A DNA stretch of 64,000 nt from Pontixanthobacter rizhaonensis (GCF_012972675.1 NZ_JABCRE010000003.1:434001-498000); one strand, 5' to 3'. Positions 7,082-16,838 are shown, counted from the stretch's first letter. Translations and numbers: made by a program. Notes: generated by a model not told the origin, from the letters alone.

Positions 7082-7750
7082 TTAAAAACCCCACGGGGCG
7101 GGCGGCGGCTCCACCGGATTGGTCAGGTCAAATTCCACCCGGAACAGGCGCGGCTCAGGCGCTCCGCCTTCCACCGTGCGTTTCAATTGATAGGCGAATT
7201 GCGCATTCTCCGCATCTGCCGGATCCACTTCAACCCGCCACACATTGGTAACGGAGACGTCCAGCCCTTCACGCTTAAACATATCGATGCTGAACTGGTC
7301 GACGGGGAATTGCTGCGCGCCCGCCTCCCCCGCATCGGCTGTATCGCCGCCATACATGGTGACGGCATCAGGCTCCCCATCCTTATGCCGGTGGTCGTGC
7401 TTCAGGCGCAGGCCGGTGTTGGGGCCAGTATTGGGGCCATCCCCAGTGCGGGTGACAACCCAAGTGCGCGAGCGGTTCCATTCGCCGTCCGCCTCCTGGA
7501 TATGGAACGGCACCGAAATCGACGTGTCGCTGCATTCGCGGACATGCATCACCATCGCGCTGCCGGCCATATCGGCGTCGGCTGCGTCCTGGCTGGTCAA
7601 GCGCCCGTTAAACGCTTTGCCGCAATGCGATGATAGCGCCGCCCAGAAGGCATCCTGCGGAGCGGTTTCCGCAGGGGCAGATTGTTGACCGCACGCCGCC
7701 AGCGCGAGGATGGCACACGCGGCGGCAGAGCTGCGAAGGACGCTGCGCAT
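7082..7750 (-). CDS. Predicted lipoprotein, function unknown
   Basis: 222 aa from the ATG at 7750. The first residues form a lipoprotein signal (AAACAILALAAC), giving a mature lipid-anchored protein after Cys18. The mature part contains DAFWAALSSHCGKAFNGRLT and an acidic region with LKHDHRHKDGEPDAVTMYGG, and ends in a proline-rich tail. I know proteins of this type from sphingomonads only as uncharacterised. The start codon shares its A with the stop of the upstream DUF4870 gene (TGATG), so the two are translationally coupled. A longer frame upstream exists but would lie entirely inside the DUF4870 gene and lacks a signal peptide. Confidence 0.8.
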   Translation of the reverse strand: MRSVLRSSAAACAILALAACGQQSAPAETAPQDAFWAALSSHCGKAFNGRLTSQDAADADMAGSAMVMHVRECSDTSISVPFHIQEADGEWNRSRTWVVTRTGDGPNTGPNTGLRLKHDHRHKDGEPDAVTMYGGDTADAGEAGAQQFPVDQFSIDMFKREGLDVSVTNVWRVEVDPADAENAQFAYQLKRTVEGGAPEPRLFRVEFDLTNPVEPPPAPWGF

Positions 7751-8124
7751 CAGATCCACAGCGTTTCCGGGTTTGGCATCGGTTCGCGGCGCTGGGCTTT
7801 GACAATCGACACCACGCTGCGAACGGCGAACCAGACAGACACGGCAATCAGCATCGGGATGCCAATCAGGATAATGGTCAGCATGGCGCTGACAATCGAT
7901 GCGATCAGGCCAATCCAGAATGTGCGGATAAGGAAGGTAAAATGCGATGCGGCCCACGGCTCCTGATCACCGCGCCAGACATAAGCGAGGATAATCCCGA
8001 CCAAGCCCGTAATCCCGGTGATGAACGACCCCAGATAGAGCAGGCTGATAATCGTCGGGTTGTTAAGGTCAAAACCGCCATTGGCGGGCGGTGTCGGTAT
8101 TTTCTGGTCAGGTATATTGGTCAT
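7750..8124 (-). CDS. DUF4870-type small membrane protein
   Basis: 124 aa with a proline-rich soluble start (TPPANGGFDLNNPTIISLLY) and three to four hydrophobic spans from about residue 28 to 108. The arrangement ITGLVGIILAYVWRGD-x-EPWAASHFTFLIRTFWIG is typical of the DUF4870/YIP1-like small membrane protein family. Role unknown. It is first in a two-gene unit with the lipoprotein gene, whose ATG overlaps its stop. The ATG at 8124 is preceded by a purine-rich stretch (AGGGGACATGCTGCC in the transcript sense). Confidence 0.8.
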   Translation of the reverse strand: MTNIPDQKIPTPPANGGFDLNNPTIISLLYLGSFITGITGLVGIILAYVWRGDQEPWAASHFTFLIRTFWIGLIASIVSAMLTIILIGIPMLIAVSVWFAVRSVVSIVKAQRREPMPNPETLWI

Positions 8125-8203
8125 GGCAGCATGTCCCCTCTAATGCATCTGGAGCACTCTAACGATGAACCGGGCAACTGGAAAGTGCCGCGCTCTGGCG
8201 GGG

Positions 8204-8722
8204 TTACTCGCACCACCCGCCGCGCACGAAACCCCAGCCCGATCCCTGCGCAAGATCAGCGTCGATCATGCGATCCGCCAGCAGCACATTGCCGCGCCGG
8301 ATTTCGCGCAGCTCCCGCCCATATTGGTCATAGGCAGCCTCATCACCGCCGCTCATTTCAAACGCGCCTTGGTTGAGCCATTGCAGAAGCGCATCGCGGG
8401 ACTTGCGGGCAAGAGCGGTTTCTGCCGGACATTCCCCCGCCAATTCCGGAGCGTTGTAGCCCGTGAGCCTGATCTTGCGCTTGCCAATGATGATCGTGTC
8501 GCCATCAATCACGCACGCATCTGATGACCTGTCGCTGCATAAGGAAAAGCGCTGGCTCGATGGTTGCCAATCTTCAGTCGCCGCGTTGTAACGCATTAAC
8601 AGCGCGCCAATCGCTAACACGCTGAGCAATGTGAGGAGCGCCTTGATCGTTTTCCAAAGCGCACCGGGCGTACGCCGGCGCCGTCGGAGGGGTTTGGTAT
8701 GGAAGCGCGGTGGTTTGACCAT
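8204..8722 (-). CDS. Membrane-anchored thermonuclease (SNase) homologue
   Basis: 172 aa. A basic N-terminus (RRRRR near residue 15) and one membrane span (about 26-43) precede a staphylococcal-nuclease fold. The family residues are visible: VIDGDTI with the first metal Asp, then RLTGYNAPE with catalytic Arg and Glu equivalents, and YGRELREI with the second Arg. The Asp usually two to three residues before P-E is Asn here, a change seen in other homologues. The C-terminus GGWCE is typical of alphaproteobacterial secreted members. It would cut DNA or RNA outside the cytoplasm. A paralogue lies directly upstream on the same strand. Confidence 0.85.
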   Translation of the reverse strand: MVKPPRFHTKPLRRRRRTPGALWKTIKALLTLLSVLAIGALLMRYNAATEDWQPSSQRFSLCSDRSSDACVIDGDTIIIGKRKIRLTGYNAPELAGECPAETALARKSRDALLQWLNQGAFEMSGGDEAAYDQYGRELREIRRGNVLLADRMIDADLAQGSGWGFVRGGWCE

Positions 8723-8773
8723 GCCGTGCTGTTCCAGAATTCCACGTGGCAGAAAAGAGCAGCGACCGAACGG

Positions 8774-9199
8774 TCAACACCAGTTTTTGCGCCGCCCTAT
8801 CCACGGCTCGGCCAGCCCTTCCTGAATAAGTGTATCGCCCAGCGATTGCCCGCCCCGCATGACGATACGCAGCTTACGCCCATGCCGATCCTCGTCCCGG
8901 CCGTTGCGTGCGAGTTCAAACGGCCCTTGATTAAGAAGCTGCATCATGCGGGCAGTCGCTTTGTCCCCCTTAGCTTTCTCAAGCGCGCACCGTGGGCGGG
9001 ATATTTCCGGCGTGTTGATATCCGCCACGCGAACCTTTTGGCCATCGAGCCAGAAAGTGTCACCATCGACAATGCACGTCACTCGGGGGCCAGTTCCGCA
9101 TGGTTGAAAAGCGGCGATATGACTGCGGGCTGGTACATCGGATATACCCGCCTGCAAAACGGCATTGGCTATGATCAAGGACAGGATGAACACGCCCAA
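8774..9199 (-). CDS. Secreted thermonuclease (SNase) homologue
   Basis: 141 aa. A hydrophobic N-terminus ([16 protein letters not shown]) acts as signal or anchor, followed by a compact SNase domain: [12 protein letters not shown], then [10 protein letters not shown] and [12 protein letters not shown]. As in its neighbour the metal-site Asp is Asn, while Arg, Glu and the second Arg remain. It ends in NWC. The start is uncertain: TTG at 9199 or GTG at 9193, with only a weak GAGCAGG upstream. The gene is divergent from argB and 51 nt upstream of the second SNase gene, suggesting a tandem duplication followed by divergence (one copy keeps a long basic N-terminus). Confidence 0.82.
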   Translation of the reverse strand: MGVFILSLIIANAVLQAGISDVPARSHIAAFQPCGTGPRVTCIVDGDTFWLDGQKVRVADINTPEISRPRCALEKAKGDKATARMMQLLNQGPFELARNGRDEDRHGRKLRIVMRGGQSLGDTLIQEGLAEPWIGRRKNWC

Positions 9200-9337
9200 A
9201 GCCTGCTCGCTTTCAGAAGGGCATCCAATTCGTATGGGTACTTAAGTAGAATTCCTATCCACGCGCAGGCACCGCGATACTTCCCTACCGCGCAGGGAAC
9301 CGCTAAACGCCACCAATACACCGCGAAGGATTCCGCC

Positions 9338-10276
9338 ATGAGCGCCGCCGACACACCACCCTCGGACGACACAACCACATTGACCAAGGCGGAAACGCTG
9401 ATCGAGGCTTTGCCGTATTTCCAGCGTTATGCCGGGCGGACATTTGTTGTGAAATATGGCGGCCACGCGATGGGCGATCCCAAAGCTGCGCGCGAGTTTG
9501 CAGAGGATATTGTGCTGCTGCGCGCAGTCGGGATTAATCCAGTGGTTGTGCATGGCGGCGGCCCGCAAATCGGCGCAATGCTTAAGAAGCTGGGGGTGGA
9601 GAGCGAATTTATCGACGGCCTCCGCGTGACCGATAAAGCCACAGCCGAAGTCGCTGAAATGGTACTATCCGGCGCGATCAATAAAGAATTGGTCGGTTGG
9701 ATCGCCAAAGCAGGTGGCAAGGCCATTGGTATTTCCGGAAAAGATGGCGGCCTGGTCACCGCGACCAAGGTAGAACGGACTGCGCGCGACCCGGAAAGCA
9801 ACATCGAACGCGCGATTGATCTGGGCTTCGTTGGTGAACCAACCACTGTGGATACTGCCATCATCGATACGGTCGTGGCATCGGGGATGATCCCGATAAT
9901 CGCACCGATCGGCGCGGGCGCAGATGGCCATACCTACAACATCAACGCCGATACGATGGCGGGCGCGATAGCCTCTGCGCTGGGTGCAGCGCGGCTCTTC
10001 CTGCTTACTGATGTGGCTGGCGTACTTGACAAAACCGGAAAGCTTCTGACCGATCTATCACCCGATGATGTCGCCGCCTTGAAAGAGGATGGCACCATCA
10101 GCGGCGGCATGATCCCCAAGCTGGAAACCTGCGTCAACGCAGTAGAGGCGGGGTGCGATGCGGCTGTTGTTCTGGATGGGCGCGTGCCACATGCCATGTT
10201 ACTGGAATTCTTCACCTCGCGCGGGGCGGGTACGCTTGTCAGCGCCCGGAATAGTGTGGGGTCAAAAAGCACCTAG
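9338..10276 (+). CDS. argB: Acetylglutamate kinase
   Basis: 312 aa of the amino-acid kinase family. ArgB phosphorylates N-acetyl-L-glutamate with ATP, the second step of arginine synthesis, in the cytoplasm. VVKYGGHAM near residue 40 and [14 protein letters not shown] near residue 75 bind ATP and substrate, and [14 protein letters not shown] and [10 protein letters not shown] are typical of the C-terminal half. The ATG at 9338 has GAAGGA just upstream; the same frame stays open for 213 codons before it, but that part lies antisense to the SNase gene and is unlike any ArgB. The N-terminal extension before the kinase core fits arginine-regulated ArgB proteins. yggT follows, as in many alphaproteobacteria. 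Confidence 0.96.
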   Translation: MSAADTPPSDDTTTLTKAETLIEALPYFQRYAGRTFVVKYGGHAMGDPKAAREFAEDIVLLRAVGINPVVVHGGGPQIGAMLKKLGVESEFIDGLRVTDKATAEVAEMVLSGAINKELVGWIAKAGGKAIGISGKDGGLVTATKVERTARDPESNIERAIDLGFVGEPTTVDTAIIDTVVASGMIPIIAPIGAGADGHTYNINADTMAGAIASALGAARLFLLTDVAGVLDKTGKLLTDLSPDDVAALKEDGTISGGMIPKLETCVNAVEAGCDAAVVLDGRVPHAMLLEFFTSRGAGTLVSARNSVGSKST

Positions 10277-10357
10277 TATCTGTGTTAGGGTGTTGATACA
10301 CCTGAAAATGACCACATATGAGTAGTACCAAGTTTCCAATCTTTGAAAGCCTAACCC

Positions 10358-10639
10358 ATGATTGCCTTTATCCAGATACTCGGAATGCTGATCAACGTGT
10401 TTGTGATGCTGGTCATCATCCAGTTCGTGATCGGCTTGCTGTTCGCGTTTAATGTGATCAACCAAAGCAACCAGTTTGTCGTACAGATTTATACTTCGAT
10501 CAACGCGCTGATGGAGCCTGTTCTTGGCCCGATCCGCCGGATTATGCCCTCAACCGGGGCGATTGATTTCTCACCATTGGTTTTGATTCTTGGCCTCAAC
10601 GCCCTGATGATCATCCTGCAAAGCGTCGCCACATCATGA
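10358..10639 (+). CDS. YggT-family membrane protein
   Basis: 93 aa with two membrane regions (about 4-30 and 66-88) and the family pattern [20 protein letters not shown] between them. YggT proteins are small inner-membrane proteins linked to envelope or osmotic homeostasis; their exact function is not settled. The stop overlaps the folD start (ATGA at 10636-10639), so folD is translationally coupled to it. No strong ribosome binding site precedes the ATG at 10358. Confidence 0.92.
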   Translation: MIAFIQILGMLINVFVMLVIIQFVIGLLFAFNVINQSNQFVVQIYTSINALMEPVLGPIRRIMPSTGAIDFSPLVLILGLNALMIILQSVATS

Positions 10640-11532
10640 GCGCACGGCGGATTGACGGAAAAGCCTTCGCTGCCGGTTTACGCGAACGCGTGGGTACCAT
10701 TGCGGCTGATTTCGCCGGTAAAGCTGGCCGTAAGGCGGGGCTTGCTGTCGTACTGGTGGGGGATGATCCAGCCAGTCAGGTCTATGTCCGTTCCAAGGGC
10801 AAGGCGACGGTCGCCGCCAATATGAACAGCTTTGAACACCGTCTGCCTACAGATGCCACCCAAGAACAACTTGAAGGTCTGGTCGACACGCTCAATGCTA
10901 ACCCGGAAGTAGACGGGATCTTGGTTCAGCTGCCTTTGCCGGCTCATTTGAACGAGCAGGCGGTGGTGGACAGGATTGCTCCGGCCAAAGACGTCGATGG
11001 CCTTACGCCTGTCAGTACGGGCCGCCTTGCCCTCGGGTTGGACGGGCTGGTGCCATGCACACCGCTTGGCAGTTTGATGCTGCTAAAGGATATTCACGGC
11101 GACCTCAGCGGCATGAACGCAGTCGTGATTGGCCGATCCATTCTGGTTGGTAAGCCAATGGCACAATTGCTGCTGGCTGAAAGCTGCACCGTTACAATCG
11201 CACATAGCCGGACGAAAAATCTGCCTGAACTTCTGCGAGGCGCCGATATCGTTGTGGCTGCTGTTGGCCGCCCTGAAATGGTGCGGGCCGATTGGTTGAA
11301 ACCGGGCGCCACGGTGATCGATGTGGGCATCAACCGCTTGCCGCCGGAACCTGGCGCTGAGAAAGGCAAGCTTGTGGGCGATGTCGCCTATGGCGAGGCG
11401 AGTGAAGTGGCTGGTGCTATCACGCCAGTCCCGGGCGGGGTTGGCCCGATGACGATTGCAGTATTGCTTCGTAACACTCTGGTGGCTGCGCACCGGAATG
11501 AGAATATCGCGCTGACTGACACCACCCTATGA
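10636..11532 (+). CDS. folD: Methylenetetrahydrofolate dehydrogenase/cyclohydrolase
   Basis: 298 aa bifunctional cytoplasmic enzyme that interconverts 5,10-methylene-THF and 10-formyl-THF using NADP, feeding purine and formyl-Met synthesis. [10 protein letters not shown] holds the Tyr and catalytic Lys of the active site, [12 protein letters not shown] and DVDGLTP are signature segments, [14 protein letters not shown] starts the Rossmann domain and [16 protein letters not shown] closes it. Length is standard. It is the middle gene of a tightly packed unit: its start overlaps yggT and its stop overlaps the next lipoprotein gene (ATGATG at 11529). Confidence 0.97.
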   Translation: MSARRIDGKAFAAGLRERVGTIAADFAGKAGRKAGLAVVLVGDDPASQVYVRSKGKATVAANMNSFEHRLPTDATQEQLEGLVDTLNANPEVDGILVQLPLPAHLNEQAVVDRIAPAKDVDGLTPVSTGRLALGLDGLVPCTPLGSLMLLKDIHGDLSGMNAVVIGRSILVGKPMAQLLLAESCTVTIAHSRTKNLPELLRGADIVVAAVGRPEMVRADWLKPGATVIDVGINRLPPEPGAEKGKLVGDVAYGEASEVAGAITPVPGGVGPMTIAVLLRNTLVAAHRNENIALTDTTL

Positions 11533-12296
11533 TGCGCTTGATCGGTCTTGCCATTGCAACCGCATTTCTGGCCGGCTGCACCGGCGGGGCCCCGTCCGGC
11601 GCACTGAAAAAGCGGATTGATCGCGCCTTGGCGATTGCCCCCGGTGCCGGTCAACCCAGCAAGGTAGTCGCCACCGAGGTCGCTTTTGAACGACTGGCCC
11701 GCGAAACCGGCCAATGGTCGGCCTTCTCGGATTACGCTGCAATAGGGGCGCTTATTCATCAGCAAGATGGGCCAGTATCCGCGGCCGAATGGCTTTCACG
11801 CCAAGGCAACCCGTCAGAAACAGCGCGATGGAACCCGCGCTCTGTCTGGATCAGCTGCGATGGCAGTCTCGCACTCAGCAAGGGGCGGTTTCGCACCCCT
11901 GCCGGTGAAGTGGGCGATTTCGTGAGGGTGTGGCAGAGCTCCGGCCCCAACGAATATCAATGGAAATATCATCTGGCCGCGCTGGACAATCCGCAGCCAC
12001 CACCTCCCTCGCCAAGCGGCTCTGCCTCGGAAAATGAAATCCGAGTCACTGCGTTTGATACCATTCAAGGCTTCGTGGCAGATTGCCCCAAACGGGACCT
12101 GCCCACTCCAGCGCCCATGGCTGCGCCACTTATAGATGGCGTAGAACAGGCTGGAGGAATATCTCGCGACAGGACGCTCCAATGGCGATGGCAACATGAC
12201 AGCGATGGTGGCAGGCGGATAGTTGCGCACTATGTCGAAGGTGGAGAGTGGAAACTCGCACTAGACGAGTCTAAGGGACCGGCTTCTGCCGATTAG
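11529..12296 (+). CDS. Predicted lipoprotein with an NTF2/SnoaL-like look
   Basis: 255 aa. A short signal with lipobox FLAGC predicts an outer- or inner-membrane lipoprotein. The middle, [20 protein letters not shown] followed by GDFVRVWQ, resembles the strand pattern of NTF2-like (DUF4440/SnoaL) domains that assay a background activity and trait; this is a suggestion, not a firm match. A Pro/Ser linker ([12 protein letters not shown]) splits the mature protein. The ATG overlaps the folD stop, so it is expressed with folD although no folate role is evident. A second in-frame ATG at 11532 is an alternative start. Confidence 0.8.
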   Translation: MMRLIGLAIATAFLAGCTGGAPSGALKKRIDRALAIAPGAGQPSKVVATEVAFERLARETGQWSAFSDYAAIGALIHQQDGPVSAAEWLSRQGNPSETARWNPRSVWISCDGSLALSKGRFRTPAGEVGDFVRVWQSSGPNEYQWKYHLAALDNPQPPPPSPSGSASENEIRVTAFDTIQGFVADCPKRDLPTPAPMAAPLIDGVEQAGGISRDRTLQWRWQHDSDGGRRIVAHYVEGGEWKLALDESKGPASAD

Positions 12297-12311
12297 AGAA
12301 CTCCCTGCCCC

Positions 12312-12935
12312 ATGACCGAACTGTTCATATCCGCCTTCATTACTCTGTTTGTCGTTATTGATCCGCCGGGCTGTGCCCCGATCTATGCCGGACTGACCAA
12401 AGGGGCGAGCGCAGCGCAAGCCCGCACAATGGCGATCCGCGCCAGCGTAATCGCCGCCGTGATCCTGCTAATTTTCGCACTGTTTGGCGAACAATTGCTC
12501 GGCGCATTGCATATCGAACTGGACTCTTTCCGGATCGCGGGCGGATTGATGCTGTTCTGGATTGCGTTTGAAATGGTGTTTGAGAAGCGGACACAGCGCC
12601 GCGAGGAACGCGCCCACAAGGTCAGCGCCAACCCGGAGATTGAAGACGTTTCGGTATTTCCAATGGCAATGCCGATGCTGGCTGGACCCGGGGCGATCGC
12701 CGCTATCATGCTATTGATGAATGAGGCCACCACCACAGAAGAGACATTGGTTGTTCTGGGTGCGCTTGGCTTTGTACTGGTTCTTACGATGCTTGCCTTG
12801 GTTGCGGCTGGCCCGCTGATGCGCCTGTTTGGTGCGCGGGTTGAAGCCGTCATCACCCGGCTACTGGGTGTCTTGTTGGCCGCGCTGGCCGCCCAATATG
12901 TAATCGACGGGTTGCGCGGCAGCTTTATGTCTTGA
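12312..12935 (+). CDS. MarC-family integral membrane protein
   Basis: 207 aa with six predicted spans, the full length of the MarC/UPF0056 family. The start ELFISAFITLFVVIDPPG is the family hallmark, as is AMPMLAGPGAIAAIMLLM in the second half. Despite the name, MarC proteins have no confirmed role in multiple antibiotic resistance; transport is assumed. It lies 15 nt after the lipoprotein gene and may belong to the yggT-folD unit. The following gene is convergent. Confidence 0.92.
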   Translation: MTELFISAFITLFVVIDPPGCAPIYAGLTKGASAAQARTMAIRASVIAAVILLIFALFGEQLLGALHIELDSFRIAGGLMLFWIAFEMVFEKRTQRREERAHKVSANPEIEDVSVFPMAMPMLAGPGAIAAIMLLMNEATTTEETLVVLGALGFVLVLTMLALVAAGPLMRLFGARVEAVITRLLGVLLAALAAQYVIDGLRGSFMS

Positions 12936-12985
12936 GCCGCTCTGTTCCTTTGCCAGGATCCACAAATGATGGGATCGGCAGCAGC

Positions 12986-13600
12986 CTATTGCAGTGTTAC
13001 GCGGTCGTCATCGCCGTCACGGCGCGCGAAAAACTGCATCAATTGGACCAGTAATTCGCAGCGTTCATTGAGCGTGTTCGCCTCCAGCAACGCTTGCTTA
13101 GCGGCTGGATCAAACGGTGCGATTTGGGATACGCCGTCGATCAGCGAAACATCGTCCAGCCGCGTAACGGAATCCCAATCCACACTGTAACCCTGCGCAT
13201 CGGCAAACCGTTTCGCTTCGCGTTCAAAGCTGGCTCGCTCGATAGAGCTGAGAAATTCGTCTTCAGGCTGTTCCAACAATTCCGCTTCGATTTGCCGGAA
13301 TTGCGTGGTGACTTCTAGCTCGCGGATGACCCGGAAGCGGCTCTCGCCTTCAAGCACCACATTATAACGCCCGTCTTCCAGCGCCTCGACATCACCGATG
13401 CGCCCGACACAGCCGATCTGAAACAAGGGCGCGCCCTCTACCGGTTTTTGTGGTTGGATCATCGCAATCCGCCGGTCACGGGCCAACGCATCGGATACCA
13501 AAGCACGATAACGCGGTTCAAAAATATGCAACGGCATCTGCAATCCGGGAAACAGCAGAGCGCCAGTAAGCGGGAAGATGGATAGCCTTTTTGCCATCAC
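12986..13600 (-). CDS. Lon substrate-binding-domain protein (LAN-type, no protease domain)
   Basis: 204 aa made up of the Lon N-terminal (substrate-binding) domain alone: LSIFPLTGALLFPGLQMPLHIFEPRYRALV at the start and VGRIGDVEALEDGRYNVVLEG in the middle. The ATPase and Ser-Lys protease parts of Lon are absent, as is normal for this stand-alone family. Function is not established; substrate binding or chaperone-like roles are assumed. It lies 1 nt after the stop of the thioredoxin-TPR gene, and this pair is conserved in many alphaproteobacteria, suggesting protein quality control. Confidence 0.9.
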   Translation of the reverse strand: MMAKRLSIFPLTGALLFPGLQMPLHIFEPRYRALVSDALARDRRIAMIQPQKPVEGAPLFQIGCVGRIGDVEALEDGRYNVVLEGESRFRVIRELEVTTQFRQIEAELLEQPEDEFLSSIERASFEREAKRFADAQGYSVDWDSVTRLDDVSLIDGVSQIAPFDPAAKQALLEANTLNERCELLVQLMQFFARRDGDDDRVTLQ

Positions 13601-13601
13601 G

Positions 13602-14516
13602 TCAGCTGAACAGAATCTTCGACAGGCGGCGGCGCGTGCCCACGACCCATTCGTCTTCTAAACCGACAGCCTCGAAAATCTGGAGCAATTTTGTGCGGGC
13701 AGCACCTTCATTCCATGCGCGGTCCGCCTCTACCATGCCGAGGAGAATATCCGCCGCTTCATCGCGGTGGCCAGCCGCATATGCAGCGTCTGCCAACGCC
13801 AAACCGGCATCCATATCGCCCGCATTGCTGGCGTATTGATCACGCAAACCTTGCAATTCACCGTCATCCACAGCCGTACCCGCCAGTTCCAGCGCGCTTA
13901 AGGCTTGCTGGATAGAGGCATCTGCCTTCATTTCGTCGGTCAGCGCATCTACGATACTTTGCGCTTCTTCGGTGCGGCCGCCAACTACCAAGGCGCGAAT
14001 CAAACCGGAATGCGCAGGAACATTTTCTGGCGCCATTTGCACAACCTGCATAAACACGCCTGCGGCTCGTTCTGCATCACCTTCGGCCAGTACCTGCTCG
14101 GCCATTTCAATAAATTGGCCGACATCCTGTTCCGGAGCCGCTGCTCCTTCGGATGACAGTGGCAGTTTTGCCAGCAGGTCATCCAGCATCTGTTTCATCT
14201 GCGATTCGGTCCGTGCCGGCGTCAGGTCTGCAACCGGCTGTCCTTGGAACATGGCATAGACTGTTGGAATCGACTGAACTTGAAACTGCCCGGCAATAAA
14301 TTTGTCCTCATCAACATTCACTTTGACGAGAATGACACCCTTATCGGCATATTCGGCGGCCACTTTTTCGAGCATCGGCGCCAGCGCCTTGCACGGGCCG
14401 CACCATTCTGCCCAAAAGTCCAGAATCACCAATTTGTGCATGGATGGCTCGACCACATTGGTCTTGAACCGCTCAACCGCCTTCTGTTCCTCGATATTCA
14501 GCCCCATGCTTGCCAA
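13602..14516 (-). CDS. Thioredoxin-TPR co-chaperone, YbbN/CnoX type
   Basis: 304 aa. An N-terminal thioredoxin domain (about 15-120) keeps the active site WCGPC at residues 38-42, followed by tetratricopeptide-like helical repeats to the end. CnoX/YbbN proteins are redox-linked holdases that pass clients to GroEL. The presence of both cysteines suggests the thioredoxin site is redox active here (E. coli CnoX has lost one). The TTG at 14516 has AAAGGAT nearby at good distance; an ATG at 14507 is the alternative. It is the first gene of a pair with the Lon-domain protein. Confidence 0.9.
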   Translation of the reverse strand: MASMGLNIEEQKAVERFKTNVVEPSMHKLVILDFWAEWCGPCKALAPMLEKVAAEYADKGVILVKVNVDEDKFIAGQFQVQSIPTVYAMFQGQPVADLTPARTESQMKQMLDDLLAKLPLSSEGAAAPEQDVGQFIEMAEQVLAEGDAERAAGVFMQVVQMAPENVPAHSGLIRALVVGGRTEEAQSIVDALTDEMKADASIQQALSALELAGTAVDDGELQGLRDQYASNAGDMDAGLALADAAYAAGHRDEAADILLGMVEADRAWNEGAARTKLLQIFEAVGLEDEWVVGTRRRLSKILFS

Positions 14517-14752
14517 TGCTCTATCCTTTACGGTGTTAAACTGCCCAAAACGTTCAGCCTCTATGTGGGGCGTCTAGCGAATAAGTGAAGGGCGAAACAG
14601 GGAGTGTTACCAGAGCGTTTCAAAAGCGCAATTTTGGCCTTGCGGGGTTCGACAACCGCTGCTAGTTGGCCGCTTCCCCACCGGGACTAAGTGATTCACT
14701 TTCTCGGTGCTGGTTACCCGGCAATACCGGATAATTGGAAACGTCTAAGTGA

Positions 14753-14827
14753 GCGGGCGTAGCTCAGGGGTAGAGCACAACCTTGCCAAGGTTGGGGTCG
14801 GGCGTTCGAATCGCCTCGCCCGCTCCA
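14753..14827 (+). tRNA. tRNA-Gly (anticodon GCC)
   Basis: A 75-nt cloverleaf. The acceptor arm GCGGGCG pairs with CGCCCGC and is followed by U-CCA encoded in the DNA. D-arm AGCTCAGGGGTAGAGC, anticodon arm CAACC-TTGCCAA-GGTTG with GCC at 14785-14787, and T-arm with GTTCGAATC are all present. It stands alone between the YbbN-type gene and nadB. Confidence 0.97.
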
Positions 14828-14902
14828 TGACTTCTCAACACTATTAGATTATGCTCGGTCGGATACCACCGGGCCAAGCGGTGCGCGGTTTTCTGCCCCG
14901 CA

Positions 14903-16486
14903 CTACGGTACCAAAATCGTATCCCGCGCCTGATCCGCCGTCTCGGGGTAGTCGAGCGTATAATGCAAACCCCGGCTTTCGTGCCGTGCCAGTGCAGATT
15001 TCACAATCAGTTCGGCCGATTGCAACAGGTTGCGCAGTTCAATCAAATCGGTGGTGACGCGGAAGCTGCCGTAATAATCGTCGACTTCCTTGTTCATCAT
15101 TTCGATGCGGTTGCGGGCTCGCTCCAACCGCTTAGTCGTCCGGACAATGCCGACATAATTCCACATGAACCGGCGGATTTCAGTCCAGTTCTGTTTGACG
15201 ACCACTTCTTCATCGGAATCAGTGACGCGGCTTTCATCCCACTCTTTGATCTTGGGCGGCTCCAGCAATTCATCCCACCGGCCCAAAATGTCACGCGCGG
15301 CGGCTTCGCCAAATACGAAGCATTCCAGCAAACTGTTGGAAGCGAGACGGTTGGCACCGTGGAGGCCGCTTTCGGTCACTTCGCCCGCAGCCCATAGGCC
15401 AGGCAAGTCAGTTCGTGCATCCAGCCCAACCAGCACCCCGCCACAGGTATAATGCTGCGCCGGGACAACCGGGATCGGTCCCTTGGTCATATCAATGCCG
15501 AGACCCATCAGCTTGTCATAAATAGTCGGGAAATGGCCCTTCACAAAATCGGCGGGCTGATGGCTGATATCCAGATGTACATAGTCGAGCCCATAGCGTT
15601 TGATCTGGTCATCGATCGCACGGGCCACCACATCACGCGGGGCAAGCTCCATCCGCTCCGGATCATAATCCGCCATAAAACGGTGGCCCGTTTCAGGGTG
15701 CAGCAAATGCCCGCCTTCACCGCGAACTGCCTCCGTGATCAAAAAGTTTTTGACCTCCAGATTATACAAGCATGTCGGGTGGAATTGCATCATTTCCATA
15801 TTCGACACACGCGCACCCGCACGCCATGCCATTGCGATCCCATCGCCCGTGGCACCGCGCGGAGCCGTGCTGAATTGATACACCCGGCCAGCGCCGCCGG
15901 CCGCCAGGATGGTTGCGCGCGCAGTGTATGATTCCACCTCACCCGTTGTTTGGTTAAGCGCATAGGCACCCCACACACGGCCGGACCCAGAATATGCCTG
16001 TCCGTTGCGGCCAGTGATGAGGTCAACACAAGCGCGGCCCGCCAGCATGGTGATATTCGGATTCGCATTGGCAGCGTTCAGCAAAGCTTCCTGCACCGCC
16101 CAGCCAGTTGCATCATCGACATGGACGATCCGCCGATGCGAATGGCCGCCCTCTCGCGTGAGGTGCAAATCCCCCGAATCCTGATTGAACGGCACACCCA
16201 GTTCCACCAACCGCTCAATTGACCGGGGTGCGCGTTCAATCACAAACTCGACAGTGTCCTGCCGGTTTAAACCTGCGCCTGCACGCATTGTGTCGTGGAT
16301 GTGATGGTCAAACGTATCGCCCGCATCCAGCACAGCCGCAATGCCGCCCTGCGCCCAAGCAGTGGAACCGCCATCAAGCCCGCCCTTGGCCAAAACGAGC
16401 ACTTTCTTGTGCTCGGCCAACGCCAACGCCGCAGTAAGGCCGGCCGCACCGGAACCAATGATCAAAACGTCATATTGTGTAGTCAT
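14903..16486 (-). CDS. nadB: L-aspartate oxidase
   Basis: 527 aa FAD enzyme that oxidises L-aspartate to iminoaspartate, the first step of de novo NAD synthesis. The N-terminus DVLIIGSGAAGLTAALAL binds FAD; GGSTAWAQGGIAAV and HLTREGGHSHRRIVH carry the substrate-binding part shared with succinate dehydrogenase/fumarate reductase flavoproteins. HYTCGGVLVGLDA and SGLHGANRLASNSLLE are typical of NadB. Length fits NadB rather than SdhA, and no sdh genes are near. nadA and nadC are not in the window. Confidence 0.94.
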   Translation of the reverse strand: MTTQYDVLIIGSGAAGLTAALALAEHKKVLVLAKGGLDGGSTAWAQGGIAAVLDAGDTFDHHIHDTMRAGAGLNRQDTVEFVIERAPRSIERLVELGVPFNQDSGDLHLTREGGHSHRRIVHVDDATGWAVQEALLNAANANPNITMLAGRACVDLITGRNGQAYSGSGRVWGAYALNQTTGEVESYTARATILAAGGAGRVYQFSTAPRGATGDGIAMAWRAGARVSNMEMMQFHPTCLYNLEVKNFLITEAVRGEGGHLLHPETGHRFMADYDPERMELAPRDVVARAIDDQIKRYGLDYVHLDISHQPADFVKGHFPTIYDKLMGLGIDMTKGPIPVVPAQHYTCGGVLVGLDARTDLPGLWAAGEVTESGLHGANRLASNSLLECFVFGEAAARDILGRWDELLEPPKIKEWDESRVTDSDEEVVVKQNWTEIRRFMWNYVGIVRTTKRLERARNRIEMMNKEVDDYYGSFRVTTDLIELRNLLQSAELIVKSALARHESRGLHYTLDYPETADQARDTILVP

Positions 16487-16534
16487 AGGCCGCCCTCATG
16501 GGCGAGTGCCGCTATCGGGGCAAGCCGGAGCTGC

Positions 16535-16834
16535 TTAAATCCGTTCCGCGTTATCCGCTTCAAACAGCTGTAAATCGCGGTCGTGAATGCCGAACCGGTC
16601 CCAATTGGCGCGCCATTCCGCCAGATGTTCGGTTTCAAAATGTGCTTCCAGTGCCTCTCGGTCGCGCCACATTTCTGTGACATGGACAAGGCCCGGCTCA
16701 ATAACGTCTTCAGAGTAGGAATAGGTGATACAGCCATCTTCCGCCTGACTGGCCTCGATCATTTCCTGCATGGCGTAACGCGCCTCGTGAAGCATTTCTG
16801 CGGGCATACGAACCGTACCGATGATGAGCAGCAT
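16535..16834 (-). CDS. ABM-domain protein, putative quinol monooxygenase
   Basis: 99 aa ferredoxin-like alpha/beta barrel (ABM domain): LLIIGTVRMPAE at the start, GCITYSYSEDV in the middle, and VTEMWRDREALEAHFETEHL, the usual family core. Such dimers include YgiN-type quinol monooxygenases and monooxygenase subunits; the substrate is unknown here. The ATG at 16834 is 4 nt after the stop of the ABC ATPase gene, so both are read as one unit. A longer frame upstream has no ribosome binding site. Confidence 0.8.
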   Translation of the reverse strand: MLLIIGTVRMPAEMLHEARYAMQEMIEASQAEDGCITYSYSEDVIEPGLVHVTEMWRDREALEAHFETEHLAEWRANWDRFGIHDRDLQLFEADNAERI

Positions 16835-16838
16835 CGGA

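Noticed and set aside
8699-9337. Upstream extension of the argB frame by 213 codons
   Set aside because: The extra part is antisense to the SNase gene and unlike ArgB; a good start with a ribosome binding site exists at 9338.
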